64,000 bases of DNA from DASWJZ01 sp963720705 (GCA_963720705.1 CAVRGJ010000005.1:620001-684000), one strand, 5' to 3'; shown: positions 30,876-39,917, counted from the first letter of the stretch. Program-made: numbers and translations. The notes: generated from the letters alone by a model not told the origin.

Positions 30876-31985
30876 ATGGATCGCCGTGCATTCATCAAGA
30901 CGGCTGGCCTCGTCACAGGTGGCGCGGTCGCGGGTGCGACGACGCTTGCAGCGCCGGCTATCGCGCAGTCTATGCCTGAACTCAAATGGCGCCTCACGTC
31001 AGGCTTCCCGAAATCACTCGATACGCTCTATGGCGGCGCCGAGCGCCTCGCCACGGCGATCGGTGAGATGACCGACGGAAAATTCCAAATCCAGACGTTC
31101 GCCAGCGGCGAGATCGTGCCGACGCCCGGCGTCGTCGACGCTGTGCAGAACAACACCGTCGAGATGGGCCACACGGCGAGCTACTACTATTTCGGCAAGG
31201 ATCCGACGTTTGCTTTTGGATCGACGGTGCCGTTCGGGCTGTCGAGCCGTGGAGAGAACGCTTGGTGGTACTACGGCGGCGCGCTGGACCTGCTGAACAA
31301 GTTCTATGCGAAATTCAACATGATCGGCTTCCCCGCCGGCAACACCGGGTGCCAGATGGGCGGCTGGTGGCGCAAGGAGGTCAACACCGTCGAGGACATG
31401 AAGGGCGTGAAGTTCCGCGTCGGCGGGTTCGGCGGCGCCGTTCTCTCGAAACTCGGCGTCATCCCGGCCAACATCCCTGGCGGCGATATCTATCCGGCGC
31501 TGGAAAAGGGAACCGTCGATGCCGCCGAGTGGGTCGGCCCCTATGACGACGAGAAGCTCGGTTTCTACAAGGTCGCCAAGTACTACTACTATCCGGGCTG
31601 GTGGGAGGCCGGCACCACGCTCCACACTTTCATCAACCTCGACCAGTGGAATTCGCTTCCGCCGAACTATCAGGCGATCGTCAAGCAGGCGTGCGCGGCA
31701 GTGAACGGCGACATGCAAGCGCAGTACGACGCGCTCAACCCGGCGGCGCTCAGGCGCCTCGTCTCAGGCGGCGCGCAGCTTCGCGCGTTCTCAACGGAGA
31801 TCCTGTCGGCCTGTTTTGATGCAGCCAATCAGACCTATGATGAAATCAGCGCCAAGAACGAAGACTTTAAGACGCTGATCGATTCGCTGAAGGCGTTCCG
31901 CAACGAAGAGAACCTCTGGTTCCAGATCGCCGACGGCACCTATGACAATTTCATGTATGCGCAGCAGCGCGCCGGCAAGCTCTAG
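30876..31985 (+). CDS. dctP: TRAP transporter substrate-binding protein, TakP-like
   Basis: Periplasmic binding protein of a TRAP transporter, 369 residues. The N-terminus is a twin-arginine signal (DRRAFIK then a hydrophobic stretch ending in APAIAQ). The body has TGCQMGGWWRKEV, KGVKFRVGG and WVGPYDDEKLGFY, matching TakP-type proteins that bind 2-oxo acids with sodium. AGGAGG precedes ATG 30876 by 9 bases; an earlier in-frame ATG (30831) would put a basic leader before the Tat motif. The permease genes lie convergently downstream, not in the usual dctPQM order. Confidence 0.92.
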   Translation: MDRRAFIKTAGLVTGGAVAGATTLAAPAIAQSMPELKWRLTSGFPKSLDTLYGGAERLATAIGEMTDGKFQIQTFASGEIVPTPGVVDAVQNNTVEMGHTASYYYFGKDPTFAFGSTVPFGLSSRGENAWWYYGGALDLLNKFYAKFNMIGFPAGNTGCQMGGWWRKEVNTVEDMKGVKFRVGGFGGAVLSKLGVIPANIPGGDIYPALEKGTVDAAEWVGPYDDEKLGFYKVAKYYYYPGWWEAGTTLHTFINLDQWNSLPPNYQAIVKQACAAVNGDMQAQYDALNPAALRRLVSGGAQLRAFSTEILSACFDAANQTYDEISAKNEDFKTLIDSLKAFRNEENLWFQIADGTYDNFMYAQQRAGKL

Positions 31986-32008
31986 GTAGACGCCGCGGAG
32001 TTCAGGCG

Positions 32009-32036
32009 AGGGGCCCCAGGGAAACCCGGGGCCCCT
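32009..32036. terminator. Strong stem-loop between convergent TRAP genes
   Basis: AGGGGCCCC-A-GGG, a three-A loop and CCC-GGGGCCCCT form a roughly 12-bp GC stem with one bulged A, followed by TTCT on the plus strand. It lies 24 bases after the dctP stop and next to the end of dctM, so it can end transcription from both sides. Confidence 0.75.
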
Positions 32037-32037
32037 T

Positions 32038-33751
32038 CTATTGGCCAGTGTTGAAGTTCGGGCCGCCTGTCGCGCCGCTGTCGCTCCCGCTTCCCGCACC
32101 GAAGTTGGGCGCGGCCGGTGCGCCGAAATTCGGCGCCGCGGGTGCACCGGTATCCGGGGTGCTCGGCGCTCCGAAATTCGGACCGCTGGATTTACCGCCA
32201 TTGTCGGGGCCGCTGTTTCCTGCGCCGAAGTTCGGGCTCTCGCCGGCGCCATTGTTGTCGGCGCCGAAATTCGGACCGCTTCCTCCCGCTCCGTTGTTGT
32301 CCGCGCCGAAATTGGGTGCGGCCGACGAGCCGGAACTCGGCGCTTCGATCTTGATCTGCGACGGGGTCAGGTGGATCTCGCCCGTCTTGTAGCGGGTGAC
32401 CATGCCGGGGAAGCCTATGGTGAGCCCGATCATGATCACTTGGATGATGACGAAGGGCGCCGCTCCCCAATAGATCTGACCGGTGGTGATCGGCGCGGTC
32501 GTCTTGCCGGTCACACGGTCGACGTAGGGCTCGCGGGCCGCAACCGAGCGCAGATAGAAGAGCGAGAACCCGAACGGCGGATGCATGAAGGCGGTCTGCA
32601 TGTTGATGCCGAGCAGAACGCCGAACCAGATCAGGTCGATCCCGAGGTGATCGGCGGCGGGGCCGAGCAGTGGCACCACGATGAAGGCCAGCTCGAAGAA
32701 ATCGAGGAAGAAGGCGAGGAAGAAGACGAGGAAATTGACGACGATCAGAAAACCGACCTGACCGCCCGGCAACCCGGTCAGGAGGTTCTCCACCCAGAGG
32801 TGGCCGTCGACGCCGAAGAAGGTGAGGCTGAAGACGCGCGAGCCGATCAGGATAAAAAGCACGAAGGCGGAAAGCTTGGTCGTCGAGTTCGAGCGCCTGG
32901 CGGATGATCGTCAGGTTCAACCGTCGTTTTGCTGCGGCGAGAACGAGCGCGCCGACGGCGCCCATCGCGCCGCCTTCAGTCGGCGTAGCGAGACCGATGA
33001 AGATCGTGCCGAGCACGAGGAAGATCAGCACCAGCGGCGGGATCAGCGCGACGACGACGCGGATTGCCAGCTGAACGCCGTGGATGGTGCGGAACTCTTT
33101 CGGCAGGGCTGGCGCCGACTTCGGGAAGAGCACTGTCATCCCGACCACGTAAGCGAGATAGAGCCCGGAAAGCACCAGGCCGGGGACGATCGCGCCCTGG
33201 TACATGTCGCCGACGGAGCGCCCGAGCTGGTCGGCCATGACGATCAGCACGAGGCTCGGCGGGATGATCTGCGCGAGCGTGCCGGAGGCAGCGATGACAC
33301 CGGTTGCGAGCCGCCGGTCGTAGCCGTAGCGCAGCATGATCGGGAGCGAGATCAGCCCCATCGCAATGACCGAGGCGGCGACGACGCCGGTCGTCGCGGC
33401 GAGAAGGGCGCCGACCACCACCACCGCCAAAGCGAGGCCGCCGCGCACGGGGCCGAAGAGCTGTCCGATCGTGTCGAGCAGGTCTTCCGCCATCCCGGAG
33501 CGTTCCAGAATGAGACCCATGAACGTGAAGAACGGGATCGCGAGCAGCGTCTCGTTGCTCATGACGCCGTAGATGCGATCCGGCAAAGCTTGAAAGAAGG
33601 TCGGCTGGAACAGACCGAACTCGATGCCGACGACGCCCCACGCAAGCCCGTTGAAGGCGAGTGAGAAGGCCACGGGATATCCAAGGAGGAGGAAGACAAC
33701 GAGCGAAGCGAACATGAGCGGCGCCATGTTCGCGATAATGAACGCGCTCAT
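32038..33751 (-). pseudogene. dctM: TRAP large permease DctM, frameshifted
   Basis: The large TRAP permease appears in two frames. From ATG 33751 the first part (about 285 residues, LLLGYPVAFSLAFNGLAWG, TPTEGGAMGA) matches DctM up to RQALE; there one extra base, near 32887, shifts the frame. The second part, in another frame, continues at TKLSAFVLFILIG with FFLAFFLDFFELAFIVVPLL and HPPFGFSLFYLRS. Removing one base restores a single protein of about 570 residues. The last 85 or so residues are a tandem tail of NFGA units with Ala, Gly, Asn and Pro. It may be a real pseudogene or an assembly error. It lies 8 bases after dctQ. Confidence 0.85.
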
Positions 33752-33759
33752 CGCCCGGC

Positions 33760-34305
33760 CTATTCGATCGGTGCCGCGGCGGCGGTCTCGTAGGGATCGG
33801 GAATGTCACCTCGGATCACGGCGATGCGCTTAATGACCTCCGACACCGCCTGCGCCGCCAGCAGGCCGAAGCCGACGATGATCAGGCCTTTTGCGGGCCA
33901 CTGGATCAGGCCGCCGAAATTGCTCGACATCTCGCCGATCCGGTACGACTGCAGAAACCAGGGCGTGGCCTCCCTGATGATCAGGATCGTGAACGGCAGC
34001 AGCATCACCGTGTGGCCGACGATGTCGATCCAATTGCGCACGGTCTTCGGCAGCATGTTCGAGATGATGTCGATACGGATGTGCTCGTTGCGTTGCAGCG
34101 TGTAGGCGGCGGCGATGAGGTAAGCGGCGCCGAAAAGATACCACTGCAGCTCAAGATAGGCGTTCGATGAGATTGAGAAGAGCTTGCGCGAAGTGGCGTT
34201 CGCGGCGCTGACCAGGATGGCGGCGAGGACGAGCCAGGAAACGGATCGGCCAAGAAACCAGGTGGCCCTATCGATCATCCGGCTTGCGGCAAGCGCTGCG
34301 CCCAT
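33760..34305 (-). CDS. dctQ: TRAP transporter small permease DctQ
   Basis: Small inner-membrane subunit of the TRAP transporter, 181 residues with four helices (about 20-40, 55-72, 92-115 and 138-160). LQWYLFGAAYLIAAAYTLQRNEHIRID is characteristic in outline of this family, as is the SYRIGEMSSNFGGLIQWP loop. It is translated just before dctM (8-base gap). It is divergent from the oxidoreductase gene, with which it shares 307 bases of upstream DNA. Confidence 0.9.
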   Translation of the reverse strand: MGAALAASRMIDRATWFLGRSVSWLVLAAILVSAANATSRKLFSISSNAYLELQWYLFGAAYLIAAAYTLQRNEHIRIDIISNMLPKTVRNWIDIVGHTVMLLPFTILIIREATPWFLQSYRIGEMSSNFGGLIQWPAKGLIIVGFGLLAAQAVSEVIKRIAVIRGDIPDPYETAAAAPIE

Positions 34306-34612
34306 CGTCGTCTCCCCCCTTGCGTCCCCCCGCCCTGCAGCGACTCAGTTCTTCGCTGAGCGCGCCAGCCAAGGGCGAGCGTGCGATGGATGCAATGTTA
34401 AGGCAAGGTCGCCGCGGTCGCGCCTCGCCAAACCGGCGCCGAGCCGCGTTTCCGCGATTTTCGGAGCGAAACGGTGGTCGCGCGCAAGGTTACCGATGCG
34501 GAATCCTTCCGCGACTTGGGCAATTGGGGATAGGATTCGCGTGCCCGGGACACCAGATTCGTCGGGGGCCAAGCCCACGACGCGTCGTAGTTTACCGGCG
34601 CAAGAGGAACGG
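34306..34612. other. Non-coding region between dctQ and the indolepyruvate oxidoreductase gene
   Basis: This 307-base divergent region has no convincing gene. Open frames continuing from the oxidoreductase gene exist here but are rich in Arg, Ser and Pro and have no suitable start. It should hold both promoters. I found no clear inverted repeat or consensus box. Confidence 0.5.
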
Positions 34613-37600
34613 ATGGCTCGCCGCGGCGTCACGCTCGACGACAAGTATCAGCTCGACAAGGAGCGGGTCTTCCTTTCGGGGACGCAGGCGATTGTCCGCC
34701 TAGCGCTCATGCAGAAGGCGCGCGACCGCCGCGCCAGCCTGAATACGGCGGGCTTCGTCTCGGGTTATCGCGGCTCGCCGCTTGGCGGTCTCGACCTGCA
34801 GCTCTGGCGCGCGAGCGAGCTTTTGAAGGCGAGCGATATCGTCTTCCAGCCGGGGCTGAACGAAGACTTGGCGGCGACCGCCGTCTGGGGCTCGCAGCAG
34901 GCGGAGCTTCGCGGCGAGGGCCGCTACGACGGCGTCTTCTCGATCTGGTATGGCAAGGGGCCGGGCGTCGACCGCTCCGGTGATGCGCTCCGCCACGCGA
35001 ATTTCGATGGCACTTCGCGAAACGGCGGGGTGATCGCGCTCATGGGCGACGACCACACCTGCGAAAGCTCCACGACCGCGCACCAGTCTGAGTTCGCCTT
35101 CGTCGACGCAATGATCCCGATCCTGAACCCGGCCGGACTACAGGACATCATCGACTACGGGCTGATCGGCTTTGCGCTGTCGCGCTTCGCCGGCACGTGG
35201 GTCGGCATCAAATGCGTGAAGGACACGGTCGAATCGACCGGCGCGGTCGACAGCGGGCTCGACCGCGTGCGCACGATCGCTCCGGATTTTTCCATGCCGC
35301 CGGGCGGCCTCAACATCGTCTCCGGCCGGCACGCCTTGGAGAAGGAGGAACTACTCCACCGCTTCCGTAAGCCCGCGGCGCTCGCATTCATCCGCGAAAA
35401 CAAGCTCGACCGCATTGTCTTGGGCGGCGGGAGAGAGCCGCGACTCGGCATCGCCTCGCTCGGCAAGAGCTGGCTCGACACGCTCGGCGCGCTCGATCTT
35501 CTCGGCATCGACGAGAAGCGCGCCGCCGATCTCGGCCTCAGGCTCTACAAGATCGCAGCGCCCTGGCCGCTCGAGCCGGAGGGCGTCGGCCGCTTTGCCG
35601 CGGGGCTTCAGACAATTCTTGTCGTGGAAGAGAAGCGCTCGCTGGTCGAGACGCAGCTCAAGGAGCAGCTCTACGGCCGCGCGAGCGCGCCTGTGGTTAT
35701 CGGCAAGAAGGACGAACAGGATCGCGTGCTCCTGCCGGCCTGGGGCGCGCTCGACGCGAACCGGATCGCGATCATCATCGGACGCCGCATCCTCAGCTAT
35801 GCCGAGGATTCGGAGGTCGCAGCGCGGCTGAAGCAGCTTGAGCATGCGCAAGTGGTGCTCGCCACCGCGGAGGACATCGGTCAGCGCGTACCGCATTTCT
35901 GCTCCGGCTGCCCGCACAACATCTCAACCCAAGTGCCGGAGGGAAGCCGCGCTTATGCCGGCATCGGCTGCCACTACATGGCGCTGTGGATGGATCGCCG
36001 CACCGAGGGATTTGCGCAGATGGGCGGCGAGGGGGCGAACTGGATCGGCGAAGCGCCGTTCTCTACGCGCGGCCACGTCTTCCAGAATATCGGCGACGGA
36101 ACCTGGGCGCACTCCGGCACGCTGGCGATGCGGGCGGCGGCGGCGGCCGGCGTCAGCATAACCTTCAAGATTCTCTACAACGACGCCGTCGCCATGACCG
36201 GCGGCCAGCCGGTCGAAGGCAGCCTGACCGTCGACCAGGTCGCGCGTCAGGTGGCGGCGGAGGGCGCAAGCAAGATCGCGCTCGTCACCGACGACCCGCA
36301 TAAATATCCAGCCGGCGTTTCATGGCCGGCGGGAATGACGATCCATCACCGTTCCGAGCTCGCGGAGGTGCAGGAGGCGCTGCGCGAGGTCACGGGCCTA
36401 AGCGCGCTCATTTACGACCAGACCTGCGCGGCGGAGAAGAGACGGCGGCGGAAGCGCGGGCTCGCGCCCGATCCCGACAAGCGCGTCGTCATCAACAGCC
36501 TCGTCTGCGAAGGCTGCGGCGATTGCGGGGTGAAGTCGAACTGCGTCTCTATCCAGCCGCTCGACACAGAATTCGGCCGCAAGCGCCGCATCGATCAGTC
36601 GAGCTGCAATAAGGACTTTTCCTGCCTGGAAGGTTTCTGCCCATCCTTCGTGACGGTGCACGGCGGCAAGCTGAAGGCTGGGCGCGCCGTCGCGACGGAG
36701 ACCCTTCCTGAGATTCCCGAGCCGGAGATCGTCGCGCCGGAGAAGACACAAGCCATCCTGATTACCGGCGTTGGCGGCACCGGCATCGTGACGGTCGGCC
36801 AGATGATCGGCATGGCGGCGCATCTCGACGGCCTCGGCGTCGGAGTTATCGACATGTCGGGGCTCGCGCAGAAGGGAGGTGCCGTCTCGATCCACATGCG
36901 TATCGGCCCGATGCCGGAGGCGATCCACGCGATCCGCATCAGCGCGGAAGAGGCGGACGTGGTGCTCGGCTGCGACATTGTCGTCTCCGGATCGAAGAAG
37001 GCGCTTTCCGCGATCCGGCCAGGCGAGAGCAAGGTCTTCGTCAATCTGCACGAGACCTATCCCGGCGACTTCACGCGCGACGCCGACTTCTCGCTTCCGA
37101 CGCGACGGCTGAAACGCGCCATCGAAGAGCGGGCCGGCGCGGGGCGCTCGCATTTCGTGGAAGCGGAGCGTCTGGCGCACGCGCTCGTCGGCGACGCCAT
37201 CGCCACCAACATGCTGATGGTCGGTTTCGCTTGGCAGCAAGGCGGCATCCCGGTCAGCCGCAACTCGCTCTTGGAAGCGATCCGGCTGAACGGCGTTGAG
37301 GTCGCGATGAACCTTGCGGCCTTCGAATGGGGACGGCGCGCGGCCTTCGATCTCTCCGCGGCAGAAGCGGCGGCGGGGATCGTCATCGATCCGACCTGGC
37401 CGTCACTCGACGACACCGTCGAGCGGCGCGTCGCCTTTCTGACCGATTACAGGAGTAGCCGCTACGCGGCGCGCTACAAAGCGCGCGTGGAGAAGATCGC
37501 GGCCGCCGAGTCGCGTGTCATGCCGGAGGCGACAGCGCTTTCCAACGAGGTCGCGCATTCGCTCTTCAAGCTGATGGCGATCAAGGACGAGTACGAGGTG

Positions 37601-38065
37601 GCGCGGCTCTTCAGCGACGGCTCCTTCGAGCGCCAGCTTCGCCAGGAGTTCGAGAGCTGGGAGCGGCTCGAGTTTCATCTCGCGCCGCCGCTCACCGCGC
37701 GCCGCGACCGTCACGGGCATCTCAAGAAGAAAAGCTATGGGCCGGGGATGATGCGTGCGTTCCGACTGCTTGCGCGCCTGAAATTCCTGCGAGGCACGCT
37801 CTTCGACCCGTTCGCGCGCACGCGCGAGCGCCGGTGGGAGCGGCGTCTTCTTCGCGACTATCTTTCGATGCTCAGCAAGATCGAGAAGAAGCTCTCGGCG
37901 GAGAATTGGGAGACGGCGTGCGCGCTTGCCGCCTATCCGCAGAAGATCCGCGGCTTTGGCCATGTGAAAGACGTGCAGGCGCGCTCTGCGCTCGCCGAAC
38001 GGGATCGGCTGCTACAGGCGTTCCTGCATCCGACGCGAGCCGAATTGGCCGAGGCGGCGGAATAG
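34613..38065 (+). CDS. Indolepyruvate ferredoxin oxidoreductase (fused IorA-IorB)
   Basis: A 1150-residue fused 2-oxoacid:ferredoxin oxidoreductase that oxidatively decarboxylates aryl pyruvates to acyl-CoA with TPP and iron-sulfur clusters. The alpha-like part begins LSGTQAIVRLALMQKARD and contains GFVSGYRGSPLGGLD; the TPP-binding part has the GIGCHYMALWMD and GEGANWIGEAPF segments near residue 460; CEGCGDCG and more Cys at about 630-680 bind 4Fe-4S; the gamma-like part starts GVGGTGIVTVGQMIG near 718. Length matches bacterial fused enzymes. GAGGAA precedes ATG 34613. It is divergent from the TRAP permease genes, which suggests shared 2-oxo acid metabolism. Confidence 0.93.
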   Translation: MARRGVTLDDKYQLDKERVFLSGTQAIVRLALMQKARDRRASLNTAGFVSGYRGSPLGGLDLQLWRASELLKASDIVFQPGLNEDLAATAVWGSQQAELRGEGRYDGVFSIWYGKGPGVDRSGDALRHANFDGTSRNGGVIALMGDDHTCESSTTAHQSEFAFVDAMIPILNPAGLQDIIDYGLIGFALSRFAGTWVGIKCVKDTVESTGAVDSGLDRVRTIAPDFSMPPGGLNIVSGRHALEKEELLHRFRKPAALAFIRENKLDRIVLGGGREPRLGIASLGKSWLDTLGALDLLGIDEKRAADLGLRLYKIAAPWPLEPEGVGRFAAGLQTILVVEEKRSLVETQLKEQLYGRASAPVVIGKKDEQDRVLLPAWGALDANRIAIIIGRRILSYAEDSEVAARLKQLEHAQVVLATAEDIGQRVPHFCSGCPHNISTQVPEGSRAYAGIGCHYMALWMDRRTEGFAQMGGEGANWIGEAPFSTRGHVFQNIGDGTWAHSGTLAMRAAAAAGVSITFKILYNDAVAMTGGQPVEGSLTVDQVARQVAAEGASKIALVTDDPHKYPAGVSWPAGMTIHHRSELAEVQEALREVTGLSALIYDQTCAAEKRRRRKRGLAPDPDKRVVINSLVCEGCGDCGVKSNCVSIQPLDTEFGRKRRIDQSSCNKDFSCLEGFCPSFVTVHGGKLKAGRAVATETLPEIPEPEIVAPEKTQAILITGVGGTGIVTVGQMIGMAAHLDGLGVGVIDMSGLAQKGGAVSIHMRIGPMPEAIHAIRISAEEADVVLGCDIVVSGSKKALSAIRPGESKVFVNLHETYPGDFTRDADFSLPTRRLKRAIEERAGAGRSHFVEAERLAHALVGDAIATNMLMVGFAWQQGGIPVSRNSLLEAIRLNGVEVAMNLAAFEWGRRAAFDLSAAEAAAGIVIDPTWPSLDDTVERRVAFLTDYRSSRYAARYKARVEKIAAAESRVMPEATALSNEVAHSLFKLMAIKDEYEVARLFSDGSFERQLRQEFESWERLEFHLAPPLTARRDRHGHLKKKSYGPGMMRAFRLLARLKFLRGTLFDPFARTRERRWERRLLRDYLSMLSKIEKKLSAENWETACALAAYPQKIRGFGHVKDVQARSALAERDRLLQAFLHPTRAELAEAAE

Positions 38066-38087
38066 TGCCATCCGTCTCGCTTGTCCT

Positions 38088-38107
38088 GTTATAACGAATG
38101 TTATAAT
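38088..38107. promoter_or_regulatory. Operator-like dyad before the toxin-antitoxin genes
   Basis: GTTATAAC (38088-38095, itself palindromic) is followed after GAAT by GTTATAAT (38100-38107). TTATAAC and GTTATAA are also perfect inverted repeats with a 4-base spacer. It lies 21 bases before the antitoxin start and is AT-rich, so it probably holds the promoter and the autoregulatory site for the AbrB-like antitoxin. Confidence 0.6.
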
Positions 38108-38127
38108 TTGCGCTGTCGGAGGCAGCC

Positions 38128-38352
38128 ATGCATCAGGTCAAAGTCACGCAAGTTGGCAATTCACTGGGCGTCGTTCTGCCTAAGGAAGTCGTGGAGCGGC
38201 TGGGCATCGCCCGGGGGCAGATGCTCAGCCTCAGCGAAACCGCCAACGGAATCGAGCTCTCGGCATTCGATCCGGAGTTCGAGGACCAGATGCGGCTCGC
38301 CGAGGAGATCATGGATCGCTATCGCGACACGCTTCGCGAACTCGCGAAATGA
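38128..38352 (+). CDS. AbrB/MazE-type antitoxin
   Basis: A 74-residue antitoxin with an N-terminal SpoVT-AbrB swapped-hairpin DNA-binding domain (VTQVGNSLGVVLPKEVVERLGI, residues 6-27, in two strands) and an acidic C-terminal tail (FDPEFEDQMRLAEEIMDRYRD) that would wrap the toxin. The stop overlaps the start of the toxin gene by four bases (ATGA). It is likely to bind the dyad just upstream, repress the operon and neutralise the Doc-type toxin. Confidence 0.9.
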   Translation: MHQVKVTQVGNSLGVVLPKEVVERLGIARGQMLSLSETANGIELSAFDPEFEDQMRLAEEIMDRYRDTLRELAK

Positions 38353-38765
38353 CCTGGAGCTGGCTTACCCGTCGCGTCGTCGCATCGATCCATCAGAGAC
38401 AAATCCAACGGCACGGCGGCGGTCACGGCACGCGCGATGAGGGGTTGCTGGAGTCGGCGTTGGCGCGACCGCAGAACCTCGAAGGCTATGGCGAGCCGAC
38501 CGTGTTCGATCTCGCTGCGAGCTACGCCTATGGGCTCGCGCGGAACCATCCGTTCGTCGATGGCAATAAGCGCACGGCGTTCGTCGCGTCGGCCCTTTTC
38601 CTCCGCATGAATGGCCAGCAGCTCAGCGCCAGCGCGGCCGAAGCCGCCGTCGTCTTCATCCGCCTCGCGGCCGGCGAGTTCTCTGAAGGAGAGCTTGCCG
38701 AATGGTTTCGGCGGAACGCCGGCCCGCCGGACGTCGAGTTCCTTTCGCCGGAGCAGGACCAGTAG
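38349..38765 (+). CDS. doc: Death-on-curing (Fic/Doc) toxin
   Basis: A 138-residue Doc-family Fic protein. The motif HPFVDGNKRTAF (H67 to F78) fits HxFx(D/N)GNKR; Doc of phage P1 phosphorylates elongation factor Tu. The N-terminal WLTRRVVASIHQRQIQRHGG and ESALARPQN segments are typical of Doc. It is coupled to its antitoxin, and its stop is only 2 bases before hemH. All key motif residues are present, so it should be an active toxin. Confidence 0.9.
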   Translation: MTWSWLTRRVVASIHQRQIQRHGGGHGTRDEGLLESALARPQNLEGYGEPTVFDLAASYAYGLARNHPFVDGNKRTAFVASALFLRMNGQQLSASAAEAAVVFIRLAAGEFSEGELAEWFRRNAGPPDVEFLSPEQDQ

Positions 38766-38767
38766 GA

Positions 38768-39847
38768 ATGCCGAGACCGACGCCGAGCGAAGTGCAAAGC
38801 GCCGATCGCCGCGACGCGACACGGGCAGTCCGCCTTCCGCCGAAGCACCCGCCGGTCGCGGTGGGGCGGATCGGCGTCCTTCTCGTCAACCTCGGGACGC
38901 CCGATGGTACGAGCTACTGGCCCATGCGGCGCTACTTGAGCGAATTCCTTTCAGACCGCCGCGTGATCGAGATGTCGCCGTTCCTCTGGCAACCGATCCT
39001 GCAGGGGATCGTGCTCTCGGTGCGCCCGAAGAAGAGCGGCGCGCTCTATGCCGCGATCTGGAACAAGGAGCGGAACGAGTCGCCGCTCCGCACTTTCACG
39101 CGCGCGCAAGCCGAGCGGCTTGCCGCGGAGCTGGCGGGCGAGACGGAGATCGTCGTCGACTGGGCAATGCGCTACGGCAGGCCGTCAATCGCCGAAAAGC
39201 TCGCCGCACTTCATGCGGCGGGCGCCGTACGCGTCCTCGTCTTCCCGCTCTATCCGCAATACAGCGCGACGACGACGGCCACGGTGAACGACGCCGCCTT
39301 CGACGCGCTGAAGACGATGCGGTGGCAGCCGGCGCTTCGCACCGTCCCGCCCTATCACGACGAGCCGGTCTATATCGACGCGCTGGCGGAGAGCATCGAG
39401 AGCCATTTTTCAGGGCTCGACTTCGAGCCCGAAATCTTGATCGCCTCCTATCACGGCCTGCCGAAATCCTATTTCGAGAAGGGCGACCCCTATCACTGTC
39501 ATTGCCAGAAGACGTCGCGGCTCCTCGGCGAGCGGCTCGGCTGGCGCGAGGGCCGGCTTCTGACCACCTTCCAGTCGCGTTTCGGGCCGGAGGAATGGCT
39601 GCAGCCCTACACCGACAAGACGGTGGAGCGGCTCGCGTCGGAGGGCGTGAAGCGTCTCGCTGTCATCAATCCCGGCTTCGTCTCCGACTGCCTGGAGACG
39701 CTCGAGGAGATCGCGGTAGAGAACCGCGAGCTCTTTCTTCACAACGGCGGCGAGCATTTTTCGCACGTGCCCTGCCTGAACGATTCGCCGCAGGGCATGC
39801 GGGTGATCACGTCGATGGTATTCCGCGAGCTCGCCGGCTGGGTTTGA
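38768..39847 (+). CDS. hemH: Ferrochelatase
   Basis: Inserts Fe2+ into protoporphyrin IX, the last step of heme synthesis, at the inner membrane surface. The 359-residue protein has GVLLVNLGTPDGTS near residue 40, the metal-site His in SYHGLPKSYFEKGDPY and Glu in the LETLEEI region. Cysteines near HCHCQKTSRLL are typical of alpha types. The start ATG 38768 lies only 2 bases after the Doc toxin stop, with GTAGGA overlapping it; an upstream in-frame ATG at 38702 is within the toxin gene. It could be co-transcribed with the toxin-antitoxin pair. Confidence 0.93.
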   Translation: MPRPTPSEVQSADRRDATRAVRLPPKHPPVAVGRIGVLLVNLGTPDGTSYWPMRRYLSEFLSDRRVIEMSPFLWQPILQGIVLSVRPKKSGALYAAIWNKERNESPLRTFTRAQAERLAAELAGETEIVVDWAMRYGRPSIAEKLAALHAAGAVRVLVFPLYPQYSATTTATVNDAAFDALKTMRWQPALRTVPPYHDEPVYIDALAESIESHFSGLDFEPEILIASYHGLPKSYFEKGDPYHCHCQKTSRLLGERLGWREGRLLTTFQSRFGPEEWLQPYTDKTVERLASEGVKRLAVINPGFVSDCLETLEEIAVENRELFLHNGGEHFSHVPCLNDSPQGMRVITSMVFRELAGWV

Positions 39848-39917
39848 CGCCGTCCTCCGAAGCAAAAGGCGGCGCGATGGTGGCGCGGTGATGAAATTAC
39901 TGGGGCGCTAATCTGCG

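Noticed and set aside
32041..32340. Repeated DNA that might be read as a CRISPR-like or satellite array
   Set aside because: The repeats are unequal in length, have no unique spacers and are explained by the coding of NFGA units at the end of dctM.
32862..32920. Programmed frameshifting of dctM
   Set aside because: No clear slippery heptamer with a stop codon or downstream pseudoknot is seen at the junction. A simple indel explains the data better.
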